Shown here piece after piece: positions 16,322 through 25,853 of a stretch of 64,000 bases of DNA. The stretch covers positions 1 through 64,000 of the forward strand of contig JANYLB010000036.1 of NCBI GenBank assembly GCA_025363815.1. Reading direction: 5' to 3'. The position numbers were made by a program, and so were the translations under genes. Source of the stretch: Actinomycetes bacterium (lineage in GTDB: Bacteria > Actinomycetota > Acidimicrobiia > IMCC26256 > JANYLB01). The notes beneath the pieces are model-generated. The model did no database searches. It was given only the letters and a program-made list of their open reading frames with translations, and had not been told where the DNA came from. How positions within the stretch are numbered: the stretch's first letter is position 1; each line of letters begins with the position of its first letter.

Positions 16322-17534
16322 CGATCTCGCCCCCGCGACCATTGCGATCATCGCAGGCCGACCGAAGCGACAGCCAGACGCCCCCCTCAACGAAGCGGTC
16401 TCGTTCGCCTCGACGTTCCATGCCGGCGGCCCTGTTGCCTACGGCCGCGACGGCAACCCGACCTGGACTGCCTTTGAAGATGCCCTCGGCGCGCTCGAAG
16501 GCGGCACGGCACTCGCGTTCGCGTCGGGGATGGCCGCTTCGATGGCGGTGCTCGACGAAGTACCCATTGGTGGCGTCGTCGTCGCTCCCGTCCAGTCGTA
16601 CTACGGCACCCGCAAGCTTCTCGGCGATGCTCCCGACGGCCGCTGGACCGTCAGGTTCGTCGACATAGCCGATACCAAAGCGACGCTGGACGCGTGCAGT
16701 GGCGCCGATCTCCTGTTCGCGGAGTCGCCCACGAACCCGCTCCTTGAAGTCGCCGATCTCTCTGCGCTCTGCGCGGGTGCGCATGATCGCGGTGTGGTCG
16801 TCGCGGTGGACAACACGTTCGCGACACCGCTCGGCCAACGGCCACTCGGACACGGTGCCGACGTGGTCGTGCACAGCGTCACCAAGTTCCTCGCCGGACA
16901 CTCCGACGTGATTCTCGGCGCGACCGTCACCCACTTCGGCAAGGGCGAGCTCCACGATCGGCTCCGGCGAAGGCGCAGCAGCCACGGCGCGATTCCCGGA
17001 CCGATGGAAGCGTTCCTCGCGCTGCGGGGTCTGCGAACCCTTGCGTTGCGGTACGAACGCGCCGAGGCCAACGCAGGTGTCCTCGCGCAACGGCTAGTCG
17101 ACCATCCGGCCGTCGAGCGCGTGCGTTACCCCGGTCTCCCGGCCGATGCTTGGCACGATCGGGCCGCCGCGCAGATGACGGGGCCGGGGTTCATGATCTC
17201 GTTCGAGATGTTCGGTGGCGCGCCGGTCGCCGAGGCGGTTGCCCGGTCGGGCCGCCTAATCGTTCACGCCACGAGCCTTGGTGGAATCGAGACCACCATC
17301 GAACGTCGGGGTCGTTGGCCCGGCGAGGAGGCGACCCCGCCCTCGCTGCTGCGACTCAGCGTCGGTTGCGAGAACGTCGACGACATCTGGCGTGACCTCG
17401 AACACGCGCTGACCATAGGCACCTGCGCTGGGACTCCCGGGCTGTCCCCAATCGCGTTCCAGGGGATCGTTGTGCCTCGTCCACTTCCGGGCGAACCGCG
17501 ACGCTGCCCGATGGGGGGCCGCCGATCCGGCTGA
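16311..17534 (+). CDS. PLP-dependent Cys/Met metabolism enzyme (cystathionine gamma-lyase/synthase family)
   Basis: 407 residues of the trans-sulfuration family, which make or break C-S bonds in cysteine, homocysteine and methionine metabolism. Visible are VSFASTFHAGGP, LAFASGMAASMAVLD, VDNTFATPLGQRPL and the PLP lysine in HSVTKFLAGHSDV (about residue 191), then HATSLGGIETTIERRG near the substrate carboxylate site. A C-terminal extension of about 35 residues is unusual. GTG 16311 lies inside the regulator's last codons (11-bp overlap), so it is in the ArsR operon. With the persulfide enzymes around it, a sulfide- or persulfide-releasing lyase or a sulfide-scavenging synthase both fit. Confidence 0.85.
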   Translation: MEADDLAPATIAIIAGRPKRQPDAPLNEAVSFASTFHAGGPVAYGRDGNPTWTAFEDALGALEGGTALAFASGMAASMAVLDEVPIGGVVVAPVQSYYGTRKLLGDAPDGRWTVRFVDIADTKATLDACSGADLLFAESPTNPLLEVADLSALCAGAHDRGVVVAVDNTFATPLGQRPLGHGADVVVHSVTKFLAGHSDVILGATVTHFGKGELHDRLRRRRSSHGAIPGPMEAFLALRGLRTLALRYERAEANAGVLAQRLVDHPAVERVRYPGLPADAWHDRAAAQMTGPGFMISFEMFGGAPVAEAVARSGRLIVHATSLGGIETTIERRGRWPGEEATPPSLLRLSVGCENVDDIWRDLEHALTIGTCAGTPGLSPIAFQGIVVPRPLPGEPRRCPMGGRRSG

Positions 17535-17694
17535 GCCGAGGTCACACCGCCGAGCTCGAATCGAGCGATCGGCCCGCTCTATAGGAGTAGATCCTGGTCG
17601 TGCAGTCTTGTGGCGGGTCGTGCGAGCGTGAACGTCCCGATCGGTTTGTTCAGTCGCAATCGGCGGCCTCGATTCGGGAGATCTGACGTCGATC

Positions 17695-18051
17695 TCAGAC
17701 GCCCTGGATGTGGCGGAGGACCGGCTGGTACTGCTCGGTCGGCGAGAAGTCGACATAGGCACATTCGGTGTCGGCCGACGGGGCGTGTCCGGGCGCCCAG
17801 TAGAACGCCTCGCCGGCGTTGTAGGTGCGGTCGCCGTCGGCGGTGCGCATGCGTAGACGGCCCTCGAGCATGTATCCCCAGTGGGGGCATGGGCACAGGT
17901 CGTTGTCGAGGCCGACGAGAGCCGGGCCGAGGTCGGCGCCGGCGGCAAGGCGGATGAACGAGACGGTCATCTCTGCTACCTCGGTCATGCGCACCTCGAC
18001 GTTGTCGTCCTTGATTGCGACAGGGACGTTGTTGACTGTCATCGATTGCAT
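17695..18051 (-). CDS. cupin domain protein
   Basis: 118 residues forming a single small beta barrel. The core GYMLEGRLRMRTADGDRTY and GEAFYWAPGHAPSAD carries the two cupin motifs with few metal-binding histidines (CPHWGY supplies one). Small cupins of this kind bind sugars, acyl groups or metals; no reaction can be assigned. ATG 18051 follows GAGGAGAA. It is 16 bp downstream of the DinB-type gene on the same strand, so both are probably co-transcribed. Confidence 0.75.
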   Translation of the reverse strand: MQSMTVNNVPVAIKDDNVEVRMTEVAEMTVSFIRLAAGADLGPALVGLDNDLCPCPHWGYMLEGRLRMRTADGDRTYNAGEAFYWAPGHAPSADTECAYVDFSPTEQYQPVLRHIQGV

Positions 18052-18067
18052 GGGTTCTCCTCTGTTG

Positions 18068-18634
18068 TCAGACGCCGACGGCGCGGCCGGTGAAGGCGAC
18101 GAGTCGGACAAGGGTGGAAGCGTCTGCGGGGACGGGAGTTTCGGTCGCGAACGTGTCACCGTCGCGCATATCGGCGGCGATGAGATCGTGGGCGGTGGCG
18201 AGAACCGAGGCGGCGAGTTCCTCGGGCGGGTCGTACTTTTGGCCGGTGGCGGTGGCGATGTCCCAGGTGTGCACCATGGCGTCGACGGTCAGGAAGCGGG
18301 CGAGCACCTCGCCGGGAACCGCGCCGAACGGTGCGTGCACGGTCTGGCCCAACGCACCGGGCGACTTCGCTGCCGCGAGCAGGTCTTCGAGCGCCGCTCG
18401 CAGTGCAGCGGGCCGTTCTTCGTCAGACAGCGAATCCGGATCGGCCACCGCGGCCGAGGGGTCACCCCGCAGCTGGGGGGCGAACTGGGAGGCACCGGCG
18501 ATCATGTGGCTGAACAGGTCCCGCACCTTGTAGCTGGCGCAGGGTGTTGGTTCATCGAACTGATCGGACCTGACCCTGTCTGCGACGTTGCTGACGGTTG
18601 GCAGAATCGACTCGAGTTGGGTGATGACGTCCAT
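18068..18634 (-). CDS. TIGR03086-type DinB/mycothiol-dependent enzyme
   Basis: 188 residues. The pattern LPTVSNVADRVRSDQFDEPTP, C-x-S-Y-K-V-R-D-L-F-S-H-M-I-A-G and TVDAMVHTWDIATATGQ is that of actinobacterial maleylpyruvate-isomerase-like proteins: a four-helix bundle with metal-binding histidines (SHMI and MVHTWD). Members use mycothiol or bind metal; the substrate is unknown. ATG 18634 is preceded by AAGGAGGAA. An in-frame extension to 18700 is less likely because this site decides the start. Confidence 0.8.
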   Translation of the reverse strand: MDVITQLESILPTVSNVADRVRSDQFDEPTPCASYKVRDLFSHMIAGASQFAPQLRGDPSAAVADPDSLSDEERPAALRAALEDLLAAAKSPGALGQTVHAPFGAVPGEVLARFLTVDAMVHTWDIATATGQKYDPPEELAASVLATAHDLIAADMRDGDTFATETPVPADASTLVRLVAFTGRAVGV

Positions 18635-18825
18635 GGATTCCTCCTTGTTGGCTGAGTCGATGATGACCGACGGTCGGCGCTTGCGCATCGGGATTAGCAA
18701 CCACGCGTCACCAGCTCGGAGTGGGTCAGATCAACCATGACCATTCGCGGCAGAGAGACCTTGGGCAATGCCGTCGGCACAGAGTGCGGCCTACCCTTGC
18801 GATAGAACGCGGATCGGAGGCAGAG

Positions 18826-20448
18826 ATGGCGCTGAGCGAGGCAAGGGCGGCATTGGCGGGATGCGACTGGAGCCGCGCCCGCGACATCCTCGATGCGACA
18901 GTGTGTTCGACGCCGACGACCGAGGGGGAGCGCCTCGATGAATTGGGGGAGGCGCTTTGGTGGCTGGGTCGCATCGACGACTGCATCGACGCCCGGCAGC
19001 GTGCGTACGCGCTACTCGAAGAGTTCGGCCCTGCGTCGCGAGCCGGTCAAGTCGCGATCTGGCTGTACGAGCACCACTGCTTCAAGGGGCGAATGGCGAT
19101 GGCATCCGGCTGGTTGCGACGTGCCCGCCGCGTCCTCGAGAGCGAGACTGGTCGCGTGGAGTGGGGAAACCTGCTGTTGCGAGAGGCCGAAGAGTTCCAT
19201 GGTGATGGCGACCTCCTGGCCGCGATCAACGCTTCAACTGAGGCCCTCCACCTCGGTCGTGAGCTGCAGTCTTCAGACCTAGAGGCCGAGGCGCTGCAGA
19301 CGATCGGGCGGATCCTCGTTGATCAGGGTAGGCATCGCGAGGGGATGGGGCATCTCGACGAGGCGATGCTTCTCGCGGTCGAGGGCCGGCTCGGCCCGTA
19401 CGCGACGGGCAAGGTGTACTGCAGCCTCATCGGCGCGTGCGAAGACGTTGGTGATCTGCGACGTGCGGCGGAGTGGACAGAGGCTGCGACCAGATGGTCC
19501 GACCACCACCCCTTGGCGGTGTTTCCGGGGCTGTGCCGCTTGAAGCGAGCCGAGGTGTTGCAGCGGCGGGGAGACTGGGAACTGGCTGAGCGGGAAGCCC
19601 GCCTCGCCTGCGAAGAGCTTGCCTCGGTGAAGGTCAGCTCGGCAGCAGCGGGCTGGATCGAGGTCGGCGAGATCCGCCGACGGATCGGTGACCTCGTCGG
19701 AGCCGAGGAAGCGTTCGCGCATGCCGATGAGCTGTGCTGCACGCCCTGCTCCGGCATGGCGCTTCTCCGACTCGCCCAAGGGAATCCAAAAGCAGCAGCA
19801 GGAATCATCGACGACGCTCTCGGTGACGCGAAGATTCCACTGATCCGAGCGCGGCTCCTGCCGGCCAAGGTGCAGATCTGTGTCGCTGCCGGTCGGCTCG
19901 CCGACGCCACTGACGCTGCTGACGAGCTCGAGCACATCGCCGCGCAGTACGAGAGCGACGCATTGGTCGCATCGGCATTCTCGAGCCGCGGCCGAGTGCA
20001 ACTGGCGGTGGCCGATTCGTCCGCCCGCGCGACGCTTCGGCGAGCGGTGGAGCGTTGGCAACAGCTCGACGTCCCCTACGAGACGGCCAGCGCGCAACTT
20101 CTCCTCGGCCAAGCATGCCGGAGCATCGATGATCCCGCCGGTGAGGAGGCGGCCTTCAAGTCGGCGATCGCGACGTTCGACCGACTTGGTGCCGCGTACG
20201 ACGCCCGCCACGCTCGCCAGCTCTGCGAGGTCCGAACGTTGCCCGGCGGGCTCAGCGAGCGCGAAGCGGAAGTCCTGCGTCTTGTCGCCAAAGGCGCCAC
20301 CAACAAAGACATCGCCCGCACTCTCGACCTGAGCGACAAGACCATCGCGCGGCACCTCTCGAACATCTTCGCGAAGACCGGCGCCCCGACACGCACCGCC
20401 GCGACCGCGTTCGCATTCGAGAGTGGAATCGTCTCCACCACCATCTGA
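18826..20448 (+). CDS. LuxR-type regulator with tetratricopeptide-like repeats
   Basis: 540 residues. The first ~460 are helical hairpins rich in A/L/E with TPR spacing (for example GRILVDQGRHREGMGHLDEA and AEVLQRRGDWELAEREARLA). The last ~65 form a LuxR helix-turn-helix: LSEREAEVLRLVAKGATNKD, then DLSDKTIARHLSNIFAKTGA. There is no ATPase domain as in MalT-type regulators and no receiver domain. TPR regulators usually sense a protein or small ligand through the repeats. ATG 18826 has GGAGG 6 nt upstream. It is divergent from the DinB/cupin pair, a plausible target. Confidence 0.83.
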   Translation: MALSEARAALAGCDWSRARDILDATVCSTPTTEGERLDELGEALWWLGRIDDCIDARQRAYALLEEFGPASRAGQVAIWLYEHHCFKGRMAMASGWLRRARRVLESETGRVEWGNLLLREAEEFHGDGDLLAAINASTEALHLGRELQSSDLEAEALQTIGRILVDQGRHREGMGHLDEAMLLAVEGRLGPYATGKVYCSLIGACEDVGDLRRAAEWTEAATRWSDHHPLAVFPGLCRLKRAEVLQRRGDWELAEREARLACEELASVKVSSAAAGWIEVGEIRRRIGDLVGAEEAFAHADELCCTPCSGMALLRLAQGNPKAAAGIIDDALGDAKIPLIRARLLPAKVQICVAAGRLADATDAADELEHIAAQYESDALVASAFSSRGRVQLAVADSSARATLRRAVERWQQLDVPYETASAQLLLGQACRSIDDPAGEEAAFKSAIATFDRLGAAYDARHARQLCEVRTLPGGLSEREAEVLRLVAKGATNKDIARTLDLSDKTIARHLSNIFAKTGAPTRTAATAFAFESGIVSTTI

Positions 20449-20506
20449 CCACGCCACGCTGCCCCCGAAAGGCCGATTGGGCTGTCCCGTGGGCCAGTAT
20501 CTAGCT

Positions 20507-21748
20507 GTGGACGATACTTCGGAGTTGGCCCGCGGCCGATCTGTGAGCGAGGGCGAGGTGGACACCGCGTTGTCCCGGCCTGCGGGCAGTGTCTTGGATA
20601 CGGCGCCCATGTGGCTTATAGCCGCGTGCGTGTACACAGGGCTTGGCATGGTGATCCTGGCAGTGACTGCTGGATCGGCCTATTGGCTCCCCGCTTACCA
20701 TCATCACCTCGCGGTGATGCCGAGTCGGGTGGCGTGGTGGCGGGTCTGGGCTGACTGGGACGGTGACTGGTATCGCCGGATCGCCCAGTCGGGGTACGGG
20801 TACGCGCGTCATGGGCAACAGAGCATCGCGTTCTTCCCTTCGTATCCACTCGTTGTGCGACTCGTCGCGTTCCTTACCGGCAACGTCGTCGTTGCCGGAG
20901 TCTTGACGACGCTGGCGTCAGGCGCGGCGGTCGCGGTTCTTTTCGGCGAGTGGCTGAGCGACCGGTTGGCTCGCCCAGCCGCCGTCGCTTCTCTACTCGC
21001 TCTGTTGGTGTACCCGTACGCGTTCTATCTCTACGGGCCGATGTATGCGGATGCGCTGTTTCTGGCGTGCGCGATCGGCGCTTTCGTCGCGCTCGAGCGG
21101 GGCTACCCGTGGGTGGCCGGCGCCCTCGGAGCGGTCGCGGTGGCGGCGCGACCGATCGGGATCGTGCTAGTCGTCGGCCTCATTGCCCGGGGTTGGGAGC
21201 TGACGCGCTCGGAGACGGCGCAACCCAAGGCGAAGTTTGCGGCTGGGGACCGCCGACGCGTGCTGATGGCGGTCTCTGTCTCGGCGCTGGGACTCGCGGG
21301 GTACATGGGCTATCTGTGGGTCACCCGGGGAGACGCGCTCGCGTTCGTGTCCGCGGAGCAGGGGTGGCATCAGTCGCCGGGAGTGTCGACATGGTTCAAG
21401 ACCGCGTTGTTCACGCATGTTTCCCGTGCGCAGAGCATCGACACCGTTCTGCGCCTGGTCGCGCACCCCATCGTAATGATCGTCGCTCTCGCGCTCATAC
21501 CCCGAGTCGTCAAACGCTTCGGCCGTGCCTATGGGCTCTATGCCGCGCTTGCGATCCTCCTCCCCGCGGTCGCGACGAAGGACTTCTTCGGCATGGGCCG
21601 CTACGCGCTCGCAGCCTTCCCCTGCTTCGCCGCGGCTGGGGACCTCATCACAACACGGCCGCGGGTCGCCCGGCTCGGATTAGCCGCGAGCGCCGCCGTC
21701 CTGATCCTGGTCGCCACCCAGTTCGGGCGTGGCGCCTACCTGTCGTAG
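20507..21748 (+). CDS. PIG-V-like mannosyltransferase family membrane protein
   Basis: 413 residues with about ten membrane segments. After the first membrane helix comes WADWDGDWYRRIAQSGYGY, the loop with acidic residues expected in GT-C glycosyltransferases, then AFFPSYPLVVRLV and PYAFYLYGPMYADALFLACA, a combination typical of PIG-V/actinobacterial mannosyltransferase-like proteins. These transfer sugars from a polyprenyl-phosphate donor outside the membrane. GTG 20507 is a tentative start without a clear ribosome binding site; GTG 20543 is an alternative. The secreted rhamnosidase follows 375 bp downstream. Confidence 0.72.
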   Translation: MDDTSELARGRSVSEGEVDTALSRPAGSVLDTAPMWLIAACVYTGLGMVILAVTAGSAYWLPAYHHHLAVMPSRVAWWRVWADWDGDWYRRIAQSGYGYARHGQQSIAFFPSYPLVVRLVAFLTGNVVVAGVLTTLASGAAVAVLFGEWLSDRLARPAAVASLLALLVYPYAFYLYGPMYADALFLACAIGAFVALERGYPWVAGALGAVAVAARPIGIVLVVGLIARGWELTRSETAQPKAKFAAGDRRRVLMAVSVSALGLAGYMGYLWVTRGDALAFVSAEQGWHQSPGVSTWFKTALFTHVSRAQSIDTVLRLVAHPIVMIVALALIPRVVKRFGRAYGLYAALAILLPAVATKDFFGMGRYALAAFPCFAAAGDLITTRPRVARLGLAASAAVLILVATQFGRGAYLS

Positions 21749-22111
21749 GCACGTTCCGTGCAGCTGCGCTGGTCCATCCGTAGCCCGCATGTGGCTTGAC
21801 GGCCTTGGAGCAGGCCAACCGCCGTCGTCGACCAGTGCAGTTCCGGTCACGATCAGCCCGTGGCCGATCCGGTCGGCAGGGATACCGAACGTGTTTCTTC
21901 GCGAGCGACCTCCCATACATCAGATTCGTGATGACGACGCGTAACGTCGGGACGTGCTTGAGGAGATTGCCAGGAACAAGCGTCGAAGTGCGACGGGCGA
22001 TCGCCTCGTGCTCACGTTGCAGCACCACTAGGCATGGTCACCGGAACCGCACGACCGGTCCGCGGCTGCTCGCCATGACCCTGCTCCGGACAGATCGCGC
22101 GACGGCAGCGA
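21749..22111. other. 375-bp gap with a possible decayed minus-strand gene
   Basis: No intact gene. On the minus strand a frame from 22028 reads VLQREHEAIARRTSTLVPGN and LLKHVPTLRVVITNLMYGR, and near 21905 the protein-like composition shifts to another frame (FGIPADRIGHGLIVTGTALV). This looks like a frameshifted remnant, but I do not recognise a family. Confidence 0.3.
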
Positions 22112-22117
22112 TAGGCT
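22112..22117 (+). promoter_or_regulatory. -10 element for leaderless rhamnosidase transcript
   Basis: TAGGCT ends 6 nt before GTG 22124, leaving no room for a ribosome binding site. Confidence 0.45.
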
Positions 22118-22123
22118 GAGATT

Positions 22124-24880
22124 GTGTGGCGCGTGGCGGGCATTCGAGTCGCGGTAGCGGTGCTGGTCATTGCCAGCGTGCAGATGTTCGCGACGGCGAA
22201 CGCCGCACCCGTGGCCGTCGATCATGCACCCGGGGCACCGACCCTGCTGACGGTGGACGACGCAAGCGCGCCGATTTCCGTCGAAGGTGCGCCGCAGTTC
22301 GGCTGGGTCGTCAACGATCCCGATCGCGGTGAAGTGCAGACGGCGTACGAGCTGGTGGTCAGTGAACTGGCTATCGGTGCTGGCGCTCCTGCGGTCGTAT
22401 GGCGGAGCGGAGAAATGCGCTCGAGCGAGCAGGCGTATGTCGTAGCGCCCGGTTTGGCATTGCTGCCCGATCGTTCCTATTCGTGGAGGGTCCGGACTTG
22501 GGATCGCGCGGGTCGGCCGGGCCCATTCTCGAAGCCCGCTCTCTTCGGTGTCGGGCTCGCAGATGCTGACTGGCATGCGGATTGGATTCGCCGACCAGGA
22601 GCGGACCTGGCCGCGAGCGAGGACTTCTCGCTGCTCCGGAAGCAGTTCGCGGTCACGGCGAGTCCAGTCGTGCGGGCCCGTGCGTATCTTTCGGCGGGCC
22701 AGCAATATGAGCTGAGCGTGAATGGGGTGCGCGCCGCACACGGCCCTTCGTTTTCGTATCCAGACGAGCAGTACTACCAGGCGAGCGACATCTCCAATCT
22801 CGTGCATGCCGGTGCCACGAACGCGATCGGTGTCGTCACACACTGGTCGACACCTGGGCAGGGTCGCCCCGCATCGATTCCGGCATTCATCGGGCGCATC
22901 ACCATCGACCATGCCGACGGCAGCCGTCAGGTGATCGTGAGCGATCCGACGTGGCGAACACACTCCGGACCATGGGCGCAGGGTCCGGCCCGCAACGACG
23001 AGGGCGACTTCGTGGAGCACATTGACGCCAGGCTGGATCCTCTCGGGTGGAACCGTCCCGGCTTTGATGATCACACGTGGGTGGCCGCACGGGTGCTCGG
23101 GGCGCATCCGATGCCACCGTTCACTCACCTGTATGCGGCGCGGACTTCCATCGTCGAGCACAAAGTCTCGCCGGTGACGCTCCGGCGGTTGGGCGACGGT
23201 GCGTACGTCGCGGACTTCGGCTCGGTGATCGCCGCGACACCGGTGGTCGAGCTCCGCCATGGCGCAGCCGGGCGGGCAGTGTCGTTGCTCGGCGGATACC
23301 TGCTCGACGCGAATGGCCATGTATCGGTGACTCGGGGTATCCAGCAAACTGATATGCACTGGAACTACGACGAACGGGCGGGGAGCCAGGAGATACGACC
23401 GTTCGGGTACCTCGGCTACCGGTATCTCGAGGTCGACGGTGCCAACGAACGGCTGAGCGCCGCGGATGTCGTGTCATTCGCTCGACACGCGTCGATGCCC
23501 GACGAGCATGCCGCGAGCTTCAAGACCTCAAACCCGGCGATCGATGCGGTGTGGAACCTCGCGCGCCATTCCGCGCTGTACGCCAGCCAGGAGCAGTTCG
23601 TCGATACACCGACACGGGAGAAGGGCGCGTTCATGGACCCGTTCGACTCGTCGGTGACGATGGCGGCGTTCGATGATCGGGCCATGACCTTCGAAGCATT
23701 GCGCGACTTCGCGCGTTCACAACAGCGCTACTGGCCGGACGGTCCCGTCAACGTCGTATATCCCAACGGCGACGGGAAGCGCGATATCCCCGATTCCACC
23801 GAGCAATATGCGCAGTGGGTGTGGCAGGTGTACCAGAGCACGGGTGATCGCGACCAGCTCGCCTCCCTATACCCGGTAGTGAAGAACATCTCCGACTACA
23901 TCGACCGCGCGATCAACCCGACAACCGGCCTCGTCACGAACTTGCCGGGCGGAGGAGCCGACTACCTCTACGGCCTCGTCGACTGGCCGCCCCAAGCGCG
24001 CTTCGGCTACGACATGGCGACCGCGGCGCACACGACGGAGAACATCTTGGCTGTCGACGTGTTCCGTCGTGCTGCCGACATGGCCCGAGCTCTGAGTCGT
24101 CCTGCCGATGAGGAGGGCACGGAGCGGAAACGGGCAGCGCGACTACTGGACTCCGTTCAGGCGCGGCTCCGACGCCCCGACGGTGTGCTCGTCGACGGGC
24201 TCGAAGCCGATGCCACGCCGAGCAAACATGCGTCGCAGATTGCCAACGCTTACGCCCTCGCGTTTCAGATCGTCCCGCACTCCGATCTGAACACCGTCGC
24301 CGACTACGTCGTGAAGCTCGGCAACCAAATGGGAGTTTCGACGTTCTACAACCTGCTGGTGGCGCTCCACAACGCCGGCCGCGACTCCGCCTTCATCGCC
24401 GCAATGACGGACCCCGGACGGCAGGGCTATGCGCGGATCCTGAAGGAGGGGGCGACGTACACCTGGGAGAGTTGGGACGCACGACAAACGGGCGACAGCG
24501 AGTCGCACGGCTTCGGTTCCACAGTGCTGACAACACTCCAGGATGACGTTCTCGGCGTCAGTGTCGCCGCGCCCGGTGGTGCACGTCTCGAGGTGCAGAC
24601 ACCCGCGGTCACTCCGATGCACGCTGCCGGAGTTGTCGTTACGCAACGAGGCCGCGTCCCGATCTCGTGGGACCGGCGCGGACACGGAGGCTTCTCGCTC
24701 GACGTCACGATCCCCGACAATGTCGTCGCCGACATCCATGTCCCAGCGTCGAAGGTCGGTGAGATACGCGACGGGCGGCACACGATCGGGAACGATCCTG
24801 GAGTGACTGGTGTGCGTAGGACTCGGAGCGGGATCGTGTTGACCGTCGGTTCGGGTCATTACCGACTCCGCGTATCGTGA
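22124..24880 (+). CDS. secreted GH78 alpha-L-rhamnosidase
   Basis: 918 residues. A signal peptide (VAVLVIASVQMFATANAAP, cleavage near residue 28) sends it out of the cell. Then come an N-terminal Ig-like domain (APTLLTVDD, FGWVVND), a beta-sandwich lectin-like domain (RARAYLSAGQQYELSVNG to the EGDFVEHIDARLDP region), a second beta domain and the (alpha/alpha)6 catalytic barrel from about 455 (FVDTPTREKGAFMDPFDSS, ESWDARQTGDSESHGFGS). The acidic residues in TREKGAFMD and ESWD correspond to the GH78 active site. It removes terminal L-rhamnose from plant or bacterial glycans. GTG 22124 is supported by the TAGGCT 6 nt upstream. Confidence 0.85.
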   Translation: MWRVAGIRVAVAVLVIASVQMFATANAAPVAVDHAPGAPTLLTVDDASAPISVEGAPQFGWVVNDPDRGEVQTAYELVVSELAIGAGAPAVVWRSGEMRSSEQAYVVAPGLALLPDRSYSWRVRTWDRAGRPGPFSKPALFGVGLADADWHADWIRRPGADLAASEDFSLLRKQFAVTASPVVRARAYLSAGQQYELSVNGVRAAHGPSFSYPDEQYYQASDISNLVHAGATNAIGVVTHWSTPGQGRPASIPAFIGRITIDHADGSRQVIVSDPTWRTHSGPWAQGPARNDEGDFVEHIDARLDPLGWNRPGFDDHTWVAARVLGAHPMPPFTHLYAARTSIVEHKVSPVTLRRLGDGAYVADFGSVIAATPVVELRHGAAGRAVSLLGGYLLDANGHVSVTRGIQQTDMHWNYDERAGSQEIRPFGYLGYRYLEVDGANERLSAADVVSFARHASMPDEHAASFKTSNPAIDAVWNLARHSALYASQEQFVDTPTREKGAFMDPFDSSVTMAAFDDRAMTFEALRDFARSQQRYWPDGPVNVVYPNGDGKRDIPDSTEQYAQWVWQVYQSTGDRDQLASLYPVVKNISDYIDRAINPTTGLVTNLPGGGADYLYGLVDWPPQARFGYDMATAAHTTENILAVDVFRRAADMARALSRPADEEGTERKRAARLLDSVQARLRRPDGVLVDGLEADATPSKHASQIANAYALAFQIVPHSDLNTVADYVVKLGNQMGVSTFYNLLVALHNAGRDSAFIAAMTDPGRQGYARILKEGATYTWESWDARQTGDSESHGFGSTVLTTLQDDVLGVSVAAPGGARLEVQTPAVTPMHAAGVVVTQRGRVPISWDRRGHGGFSLDVTIPDNVVADIHVPASKVGEIRDGRHTIGNDPGVTGVRRTRSGIVLTVGSGHYRLRVS

Positions 24881-24964
24881 TCAACGAAACCGGAACGGGT
24901 CATCCCTAGGGATCCTGCGCCCGCGCCCGAATGTCGGTCAGCCGCATGCGGCGCGAGCGGTCAC

Positions 24965-25240
24965 CTATTTGAGATGCGAGGATCGCTCCTGGTACTCGGC
25001 CGGGTCGATCTCCCCGCGGGCAAGGCGCTCAGCAAGGATCTCGCGCGGTCGCGAATTCGGGTCATTCACAGGCGGGTGGCCACCGGCATGCCCCGCGCGG
25101 GTGACGAGCCAGACGATGAGCACCACAGTCGCGATGAGCGCCGCCAGCATCAGCAGCGCCATCACCCACCACAGCCCTGCGCCGTCGTGATTCATCATCT
25201 GACCGTTGTCCCAGTCGGTTAGAAGTGCCCAGCCGATCAT
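24965..25240 (-). CDS. small membrane protein with SHOCT domain
   Basis: 91 residues. One membrane helix (WWVMALLMLAALIATVVLIV, about 24-43) is followed by a linker and the C-terminal SHOCT motif EILAERLARGEIDPAEYQER, a short domain thought to drive oligomerisation. ATG 25240 has GGAGG 8 nt upstream. Orientation: N-terminus outside, SHOCT in the cytoplasm is most likely. Function unknown. Confidence 0.8.
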   Translation of the reverse strand: MIGWALLTDWDNGQMMNHDGAGLWWVMALLMLAALIATVVLIVWLVTRAGHAGGHPPVNDPNSRPREILAERLARGEIDPAEYQERSSHLK

Positions 25241-25413
25241 GTCGATCCTCCATTCGGCGATGCAACACGACGATGACCCGTCGACTGCCTCATGGAGTAG
25301 AGGCGTAGGTCCCTTATCCGCAGGGTCATCACCGTGATCCCGTGAGCGATGGCCGCCGCGCTGACGCAGGTGTTGGCGCGTGCGTGTTCCCGTCGGCGAT
25401 GAGCGTCGGTCGG

Positions 25414-25419
25414 TATAGT
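25414..25419 (+). promoter_or_regulatory. -10 element for leaderless small membrane protein
   Basis: TATAGT ends 7 nt before GTG 25427; there is no Shine-Dalgarno sequence. Confidence 0.45.
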
Positions 25420-25426
25420 CCGCGAT

Positions 25427-25621
25427 GTGTGGATCCCGCGCGTCTTTCGTTCCGCGACGGTTGCCGGAGAGCGTTCGGACGGTGGAGACGCCGAAGAGCT
25501 CAGCGCCCGGCGCGTCGAAGAACGCCCGACGCATCCGACCGCGACGGCCCTCGTCCTGATGATCGGGATCGCAGTCGCGATTCTGATTCTCGCCGTGGTG
25601 AGCACCTCGGGCACGTACTAG
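25427..25621 (+). CDS. hypothetical small membrane protein
   Basis: 64 residues: a polar, acidic N-terminal part (GERSDGGDAEELSARRVEE) and one C-terminal membrane helix (ALVLMIGIAVAILILAVVS). The promoter TATAGT 7 nt upstream of the GTG and the normal membrane segment speak for a real gene rather than a chance frame. It is divergent from the SHOCT gene. No family recognised. Confidence 0.5.
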   Translation: MWIPRVFRSATVAGERSDGGDAEELSARRVEERPTHPTATALVLMIGIAVAILILAVVSTSGTY

Positions 25622-25853
25622 CCGCCTCCGGGAGAGGCCCTGACTGCCGGGTGACGGTGATCTCGTGCGCTGTTACTTCTAGGTGCTGGTAGATTTGTCG
25701 TGGATGAGCTCCAAAGCTGAAGGTGACGACGCCTCAGGCTCGCGCCCTGACGGTGGCGAGTCGGCGTGTTTGGCCCATCTCACATGTGAGGAGTGCGGGG
25801 TGGTCGCCGGAGAGAGGCATCGCGCGGGTTGTGGCTCGGCGCCGGTGCGTGGG

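Noticed and set aside
19279-20649. 456-codon minus frame opposite the TPR-LuxR gene
   Set aside because: Antisense shadow without motifs.
22028-23359. 443-codon minus-strand frame opposite the rhamnosidase
   Set aside because: Composition (Arg, Cys, His, Pro-rich) is that of an antisense shadow; the plus strand encodes GH78.
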